Positions 5,549 through 9,007 of a DNA stretch of 9,007 nucleotides are shown here, piece by piece. Numbering within the stretch: position 1 is the stretch's first letter; each line of letters starts with the position of its first letter. The position numbers and the translations under genes were made by a program. This DNA is from CAYTSA01 sp964440345 (GTDB taxonomy: Bacteria > Desulfobacterota > Desulfovibrionia > Desulfovibrionales > Desulfovibrionaceae), in assembly GCA_964440345.1 (NCBI GenBank), contig CAYTSA010000123.1, forward strand, positions 1 to 9,007, given 5' to 3'. Below the pieces are notes generated by a model. The model had not been told where the DNA came from. It worked only from the letters and a program-made list of their open reading frames with translations, and did no database searches.

Positions 5549-5879
5549 AGCTCTCTTCCACGACCACGGTGATGTGGCTGGTGCGTTTGTTAATACGGGT
5601 CACGCGGCCCATTGCCCGGGGCATGAACCGTTTCCAGGTCGGACCCTCGTTGACGATGACCTGCTTGACAACCAGGGAGTCCACGTCCACGCCAGGCAGC
5701 TGTTCAGCGTTGGAAACAGCCGAGTGCAGCACTTTGCCGATGATCTCGGCAGCCCGCTTGGGCGTGAACCGCAGCGAGTTAATCGCGTCTTCCACTGGCA
5801 AGCCCTTGATGTTACGGGCCACAAGCCGCGCTTTGCGCGCAGATACGCGCATGAATTTTGCCGTCGCTTTCATTTCCAT
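5547..5879 (-). CDS. rplV: 50S ribosomal protein L22
   Basis: The 110-residue product is L22, whose long beta-hairpin lines the exit tunnel opposite L4 and whose changes can give macrolide resistance. The start MEMKATAKFMRVSARKARLV is typical, as are LRFTPKRAAEIIGKVLHSAVSNAE (37-60) and the hairpin WKRFMPRAMGRVTRINKRTSH (82-102). I see no deletion in the hairpin tip. Two ATGs are possible (5879 and 5873); AGGTG stands 7 bases before the first and 13 before the second, so the first is preferred. The stop TAG is fused to the AGGAGG of rpsC. Spacing is 25 bases from rpsS and 9 bases to rpsC. Confidence 0.97.
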   Translation of the reverse strand: MEMKATAKFMRVSARKARLVARNIKGLPVEDAINSLRFTPKRAAEIIGKVLHSAVSNAEQLPGVDVDSLVVKQVIVNEGPTWKRFMPRAMGRVTRINKRTSHITVVVEES

Positions 5880-5891
5880 GTCGATTCACCT

Positions 5892-5904
5892 GCCGTGTTA
5901 CGGC
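5892..5904 (-). other. Perfect 5-bp hairpin in the rpsS-rplV spacer
   Basis: Read on the minus strand, the bases directly after the rpsS TAA are GCCGT-AAC-ACGGC: a perfect 5-bp GC-rich stem with a 3-base loop. The AGGTG Shine-Dalgarno of rplV begins immediately after the stem. No U-tract follows, so it is not a rho-independent terminator. It could influence initiation at rplV or be a processing or pausing site; this is inference from its position alone. Confidence 0.45.
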
Positions 5905-6183
5905 TTATCTGCCCTTACTCTTCTTGTCGGAGGCGTGGCCGTGATACGTCCGCGAAGGGGAAAATTCACCCAGCTTATGGCCAACCATGTTCTCGGTCAC
6001 AAAGACCGGGATGAATTTCTTGCCGTTATGTACTGCGAAGGTCATCCCCACCATTTCCGGGATGATTGTTGAGCGCCGGGACCAGGTTTTGATCACCCGG
6101 CGGTCGTTGTTCGCAGTGGCCTTGTCCATCTTTTTGACCAGATGGTCGTCAACATAAGGACCTTTTTTCAGTGACCTGGGCAT
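5905..6183 (-). CDS. rpsS: 30S ribosomal protein S19
   Basis: The 92-residue product is S19, a 30S head protein that pairs with S13 and contacts the A-site region. Typical S19 features are MPRSLKKGPYVDDHLVKK at the start, TWSRRSTIIPEMVG in the middle, and HKLGEFSPSRTYHGH followed by a basic KKSKGR tail. The start is the ATG at 6183, with a perfect AGGAGG (6193-6188) only 4 bases away, a rather short spacing; that AGGAGG includes the last two bases of the rplB TAG stop. After the TAA stop comes a 25-base spacer holding a small perfect hairpin before rplV. Confidence 0.98.
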   Translation of the reverse strand: MPRSLKKGPYVDDHLVKKMDKATANNDRRVIKTWSRRSTIIPEMVGMTFAVHNGKKFIPVFVTENMVGHKLGEFSPSRTYHGHASDKKSKGR

Positions 6184-6191
6184 GCTGCCTC

Positions 6192-7022
6192 CTACTTAAC
6201 GTTCCGCCGCTTGACGATCAGCCGGCTGGACGGTTTCTTCTTGTCGCGGGTTTTGTAGCCCTTGGTCGGCTTGCCCCATGGCGTGGACGGATGGCGTCCG
6301 CCGGAGCTTCTGCCTTCGCCGCCGCCCAAGGGGTGATCGACCGGATTCATGGCAACGCCGCGAACCTCAGGACGCTTGCCAAGCCAGCGGTTGCGGCCAG
6401 CCTTGCCCAGAGTAATATTTTCGTGCTCCACGTTGCCAACCTGGCCTATGGTGGCGCCGCAGGTAGCCAGTATCTTGCGGACCTCGCCGGACGGCATGCG
6501 CAGCAGCGCGTATTTCCCTTCCTTGGCCACAAGTTGGGCGTAAGTTCCAGCGGCGCGGCAGAACTGGCCGCCCCGTCCAGGGCGAAGCTCCACATTGTGC
6601 ACCACAGCGCCTACAGGAATACGCATCAACTGCAGGGCGTTGCCGGGCTTGATGTCTGATCCTTCGCCAGCCTGGACCACGTCGCCCTTTTTTACGCCCA
6701 CCGGCGCCAGAATGTAGCGCTTTTCGCCGTCGGCGTAGTGCAGCAAGGCGATGCGGGCGCTGCGGTTCGGGTCGTACTCAATGGCCGCCACTTTGGCGGG
6801 TACGTTTTGCTTGTCCCGCTTGAAGTCGATGATCCGGTACCGGCGTTTGTGTCCGCCGCCACGGCGGCGTGCAGTCACGCGACCGTTGTTGTTGCGGCCG
6901 GCATTCTTGCTCAAACCTTCAGTAAGGGACCGCTCCGGCGCCTTCTTGTCTATCTCTTCAAAGGTGGAGACAGTCTGAAAACGGCGCCCTGGCGACGTAG
7001 GTTTCATTTTACGCACAGCCAT
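6192..7022 (-). CDS. rplB: 50S ribosomal protein L2
   Basis: The 276-residue product is L2, the largest 50S core protein, needed for subunit association and for peptidyl transferase activity. The N-terminal half has KPTSPGRRF (7-15), the GRNNNGRVTARRRGGGHKR segment (42-60) and YRIIDFKRDK. The C-terminal half has VAMNPVDHPLGGGEGRSSGG. His230 of VDHP, equivalent to the functionally important E. coli His229 (numbered without Met1), is kept. The next position, His in E. coli VDHPHGGG, is Leu232 here; Met or Leu at this site also occurs in other bacteria, as I recall. The ATG at 7022 has AGGAG 8 bases upstream in the end of rplW. The TAG stop is part of the strong AGGAGG preceding rpsS. Confidence 0.98.
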   Translation of the reverse strand: MAVRKMKPTSPGRRFQTVSTFEEIDKKAPERSLTEGLSKNAGRNNNGRVTARRRGGGHKRRYRIIDFKRDKQNVPAKVAAIEYDPNRSARIALLHYADGEKRYILAPVGVKKGDVVQAGEGSDIKPGNALQLMRIPVGAVVHNVELRPGRGGQFCRAAGTYAQLVAKEGKYALLRMPSGEVRKILATCGATIGQVGNVEHENITLGKAGRNRWLGKRPEVRGVAMNPVDHPLGGGEGRSSGGRHPSTPWGKPTKGYKTRDKKKPSSRLIVKRRNVK

Positions 7023-7025
7023 GGC

Positions 7026-7316
7026 TTACACTCCTTCAAAAAGCTCTATTTTTTCACCGGGGGCCAAGGTCACATACGCTTTCTTGTGACCGGCGATCCT
7101 GCCAGTGGCGCGACCCATACGGCGGCGCGCCTGCGGCCGGCGCTTGACCACGTTCACAGCGTCCACCTTGACCTTGAAGGCTTCTTCCACAGCCTTTTTG
7201 ATCTCGATCTTGTTGGCGTCCTTGTGCACGTAAAACACAACCTGATTGCCCATTTCCTTGGCAAAGGTCGCCTTCTCCGAAATCAAAGGCTTAATCAATA
7301 TCTGCGTATAATCCAT
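7026..7316 (-). CDS. rplW: 50S ribosomal protein L23
   Basis: The 96-residue product is L23, which sits at the polypeptide tunnel exit and is the docking site for trigger factor and the signal recognition particle. It begins MDYTQILIKPLISEKAT, the classic IKPLISEK opening. It continues with VVFYVHKDANKIEIKKAVEEAF and the basic RRPQARRRMGRATGR segment (about 59-73), which forms the RNA-binding loop. Its Shine-Dalgarno is one of the weaker ones here (AGGG, about 9 bases before the ATG), and the gene is preceded by the window's longest spacer. Its final codons, GAA GGA GTG TAA, contain the AGGAG used by rplB, so the two are likely translationally coupled. Confidence 0.98.
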   Translation of the reverse strand: MDYTQILIKPLISEKATFAKEMGNQVVFYVHKDANKIEIKKAVEEAFKVKVDAVNVVKRRPQARRRMGRATGRIAGHKKAYVTLAPGEKIELFEGV

Positions 7317-7356
7317 GGTCTTCTACCCTGTCGTCTTGTATGCTTGCCGCCGGAAA

Positions 7357-7977
7357 CTATTTCAGCCGGTCTTCTACGCCTTTGGCCGCCGACTCAAGCA
7401 TCACCAGCTGCGGGTGACGCAGCACTTCGTAAACATTTAGTTTATCTTGCGTCATCACAGTTATACCGGGAATGTTCCGAGCCGAAAGAGAGAGATTGTT
7501 ATCTTCTTTTTCCAGAACAATCAAGGCTTTTTTTAACCCTAATTTTTCAGCTATGGCGACAAAGTTTTTGGTTTTGATTTCAGGCACGTCTATGCTGCGG
7601 ACCACCATCAAAGCAGAATCAGCCACGCGGGAAGACAAGGCCATTCTCATGGCCAGCTTGCGGACCTTTTTGTTCACCTTGAATGAGTAGTCGCGGGGCT
7701 GCGGACCAAAAATGGTCGCTCCGCCCCGCCACAAGGGCGAACGGCTGGTGCCGGCGCGGGCGCGGCCTGTGCCTTTTTGACGCCACGGCTTGGCGCCGCC
7801 GCCGGTGATCCGGGACCGGTTGCGGGTGGCGTGGCAGCCAGAGCGTTCTGCAGCGCGCTTCTGGCGGACAACCAGGTTCAGAATCTCCGGCCTTACCGCT
7901 ACTTCAAAGACTTCCGGGGACAGTTCCAGTTCGCCCACTTCCGTCTTGTTTTGATCGTATACTTTAACAACGGCCAT
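7357..7977 (-). CDS. rplD: 50S ribosomal protein L4
   Basis: The 206-residue product is L4, which binds domain I of 23S rRNA and sends a basic loop into the exit-tunnel constriction beside L22. The loop is recognised by GGGAKPWRQKGTGRARAGTS (59-78) followed by SPLWRGGATIFGP (80-92). The ATG at 7977 has AGGAG 8 bases upstream, fused to the rplC TAG stop. In E. coli, L4 also represses its own operon through the S10 leader; no such leader is visible between tuf and rpsJ. The second half is odd in composition: roughly 7436-7620 is AT-rich with TTA, CTA and ATA codons and an A7 run, unlike the neighbouring genes, although the protein there (AEKLGLKKALIVLEKEDN) is ordinary L4. The 40-base spacer to rplW is the longest in the window. 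Confidence 0.98.
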   Translation of the reverse strand: MAVVKVYDQNKTEVGELELSPEVFEVAVRPEILNLVVRQKRAAERSGCHATRNRSRITGGGAKPWRQKGTGRARAGTSRSPLWRGGATIFGPQPRDYSFKVNKKVRKLAMRMALSSRVADSALMVVRSIDVPEIKTKNFVAIAEKLGLKKALIVLEKEDNNLSLSARNIPGITVMTQDKLNVYEVLRHPQLVMLESAAKGVEDRLK

Positions 7978-7988
7978 GGCTTGCGCTC

Positions 7989-8615
7989 CTAGCTCTTCTT
8001 GCGAACCGTCACCAGGCCGTTCTTAGGCCCGGGCACGGCGCCGCGGATGAGGATGACATTGTCTTCCGGCCGCACGTCAAAAACCACAAGGTTGGTGGCG
8101 GTGACGTTCTTGTTGCCCATCTGGCCGGCCATTTTTTTGCCTTTCGTGACCCGGCCGGGAAAGGTAGCGTTGCCTACAGAGCCTCCAGAACGGTGCACTT
8201 TCTCGTGACCGTGGGAGGCGGGCATGCCGCCGAAGTTCCAGCGCTTCATCACGCCCTGAAAGCCCTTGCCTATGGACTTGCCGGAAACAAACACCTGGTC
8301 GCCCGGGGCGAAGATTTCACAGGTGATCTCAGAGCCCACTTCGTAGTCGGCCACAGTGTCCACCCGGAACTCGCGCAGATGCCTGAAAAAACCTTTGCCG
8401 GCTTTGGCCAGATGATTGCGCTCCGGCCGGGTCAGTTTCTTTTCCTTTACTTCGCCGAAGCCCAGCTGCAGAGCATTGTAACCGTCCGTATCCTCGTTGC
8501 GAATTTGGATGACGGGGCAGGGGCCTGCCTCGATGACGGTCAGCGGAATGGCTTTGCCGCCGGGACCGAACACCCGGGTCATGCCGAGCTTGCGACCTAA
8601 GATACCTAACGCCAT
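7989..8615 (-). CDS. rplC: 50S ribosomal protein L3
   Basis: The 208-residue product is L3, an early-assembly 50S protein that binds near the 3' end of 23S rRNA and reaches a loop towards the peptidyl transferase centre. It starts MALGILGRKLGMTRVF, the usual L3 opening. It carries GKGFQGVMKRWNF (117-129, approximately) and PGRVTKGKKMAGQMGN (153-168), the internal extension and its base. In E. coli, a Gln just before the PGKV segment is methylated by PrmB; the aligned stretch here (SVGNATFPGRV) has no Gln, so that modification is probably absent, as in many bacteria. GAGGT lies 8 bases before the ATG, partly within the rpsJ TAG stop. The gene is followed after 11 bases by rplD. Confidence 0.98.
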   Translation of the reverse strand: MALGILGRKLGMTRVFGPGGKAIPLTVIEAGPCPVIQIRNEDTDGYNALQLGFGEVKEKKLTRPERNHLAKAGKGFFRHLREFRVDTVADYEVGSEITCEIFAPGDQVFVSGKSIGKGFQGVMKRWNFGGMPASHGHEKVHRSGGSVGNATFPGRVTKGKKMAGQMGNKNVTATNLVVFDVRPEDNVILIRGAVPGPKNGLVTVRKKS

Positions 8616-8627
8616 GGCGAATTACCT

Positions 8628-8951
8628 CTACAGTTTGATTTCCACGTCCACGCCGGCAGGCAGAGAAAGCTTGCCCAGTGCGTCCACGGTTTGTTGCGTG
8701 GGCTCCATGATGTCCAGAAGCCGTTTGTGAATGCGCTGCTCGAACTGCTCCCGGGACTTTTTGTCCACGTGCACGCTGCGGTTGACGGTAAACTTGTGGA
8801 TGTTGGTGGGCAGCGGCACCGGGCCGGCCACGCCGGCTCCAGTGTTGCGGGCCGTGTCCACAATTTCGGCCACCGCCTTGTCAAGAATGCGGTAGTCGTA
8901 CGCTTTCAGTTTGATCCTGATGCGATCACTGCTGACGGTTGTAGTCGTCAT
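8628..8951 (-). CDS. rpsJ: 30S ribosomal protein S10 (NusE)
   Basis: The 107-residue product is a full-length S10 of the 30S head, which in many bacteria also acts as NusE, pairing with NusB in transcription antitermination. The core begins at RIRIKLKAYDYRILD (10-24). It includes AGPVPLPTNIHKFTV (42-56), the conserved loop, and SVHVDKKSREQFEQRIHKRL (59-78). A short Thr/Ser-rich leader of about eight residues (MTTTTVSS) precedes the core, slightly longer than the E. coli N-terminus. The ATG at 8951-8949 is the only good start, with GGAG 6 bases upstream inside tuf. The TAG stop overlaps the rplC Shine-Dalgarno. This is normally the first gene of the S10 operon, but here it has no leader of its own. 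Confidence 0.98.
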   Translation of the reverse strand: MTTTTVSSDRIRIKLKAYDYRILDKAVAEIVDTARNTGAGVAGPVPLPTNIHKFTVNRSVHVDKKSREQFEQRIHKRLLDIMEPTQQTVDALGKLSLPAGVDVEIKL

Positions 8952-8954
8952 GAT

Positions 8955-9007
8955 TTACTCCATAATTTCGGAAACAACGCCTGCGCCAACAGTACGGCCG
9001 CCTTCGC
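8955..9007 (-). CDS. tuf: Elongation factor Tu, C-terminal end (partial)
   Basis: Only the last 16 codons and the TAA stop (8957-8955) are in the window; the gene continues past the right edge. They read EGGRTVGAGVVSEIME, matching the end of EF-Tu domain 3 (EGGRTVGAGVV in most bacteria; the SEI-M/I-E ending is what I recall from Desulfovibrio). EF-Tu is the GTPase that brings aminoacyl-tRNA to the ribosomal A site in the cytoplasm. Its stop lies 3 bases before the rpsJ start, and the GGAG in its last codons (ATG GAG TAA) serves as the rpsJ ribosome binding site. This suggests co-transcription, as in genomes where the str operon (rpsL-rpsG-fusA-tuf) runs straight into S10; the upstream str genes themselves are not visible. 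Confidence 0.95.
   Translation of the reverse strand, partial: EGGRTVGAGVVSEIME

Noticed and set aside
5880..5907. rho-independent terminator after rpsS
   Set aside because: The hairpin has only 5 bp and no U-tract, and it is followed directly by the rplV Shine-Dalgarno in a clearly continuing operon.
6738..7577. Open frame of 279 codons on the plus strand opposite rplB, rplW and rplD
   Set aside because: It is antisense to three well-supported ribosomal genes and its translation resembles no family I know. Stop avoidance is explained by the codon use of the real genes.
1..9007. An undescribed biological system hidden in the window
   Set aside because: Every stretch is accounted for by conserved tuf, S10, spc and secY genes with spacers of 40 bases or less, leaving no room for accessory genes, repeats or RNA genes.

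Overview
This window is a continuous ribosomal-protein gene block, entirely on the minus strand: the S10 operon joined directly to the spc operon. It is bracketed by the last codons of tuf (EF-Tu) at the high-coordinate edge and the first 20 codons of secY at the low-coordinate edge. In transcription order the genes are tuf(end)-rpsJ-rplC-rplD-rplW-rplB-rpsS-rplV-rpsC-rplP-rpmC-rpsQ-rplN-rplX-rplE-rpsN-rpsH-rplF-rplR-rpsE-rpmD-rplO-secY(start). All 21 complete genes look intact and close to their family lengths. rpmD (58 aa) was read directly from the sequence. The starts of rplF, rplO and rpmC were moved inward on the basis of family N-termini and ribosome binding sites.

The organism is probably a sulfate-reducing deltaproteobacterium of the Desulfovibrio type (Desulfovibrionales). 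The reasons are the L15 N-terminus with a YPFPEERKN segment before the Arg/Gly region, the zinc-type 61-residue S14, the EF-Tu end GAGVVSEIME, the SecY start (M)SLQGVENLAKLPEL, and tuf placed immediately before rpsJ. This comes from remembered family sequences, not from a search.

The layout is extremely compact. The longest spacer is 40 bases (rplD-rplW), two junctions overlap (rpsC/rplP by 1 base, rplP/rpmC by 11), and nearly every gene has a clear Shine-Dalgarno sequence in or over the end of the gene before it. I see no promoter, rho-independent terminator, RNA gene, mobile element, repeat array or CRISPR. Transcription must enter from beyond the tuf end and leave beyond secY. The products assemble into both ribosomal subunits, while SecY forms the membrane protein-export channel.

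I found no undescribed system. The points worth a second look are small: a TTG start for rpsC and a GTG start for secY; a strong bias to TAG stops (13 of 22), many fused to the next Shine-Dalgarno; a 13-base perfect hairpin between rpsS and rplV; an AT-rich stretch with an A7 run inside rplD; zinc-binding forms of both S14 and L24; and no room for an S10 leader between tuf and rpsJ.
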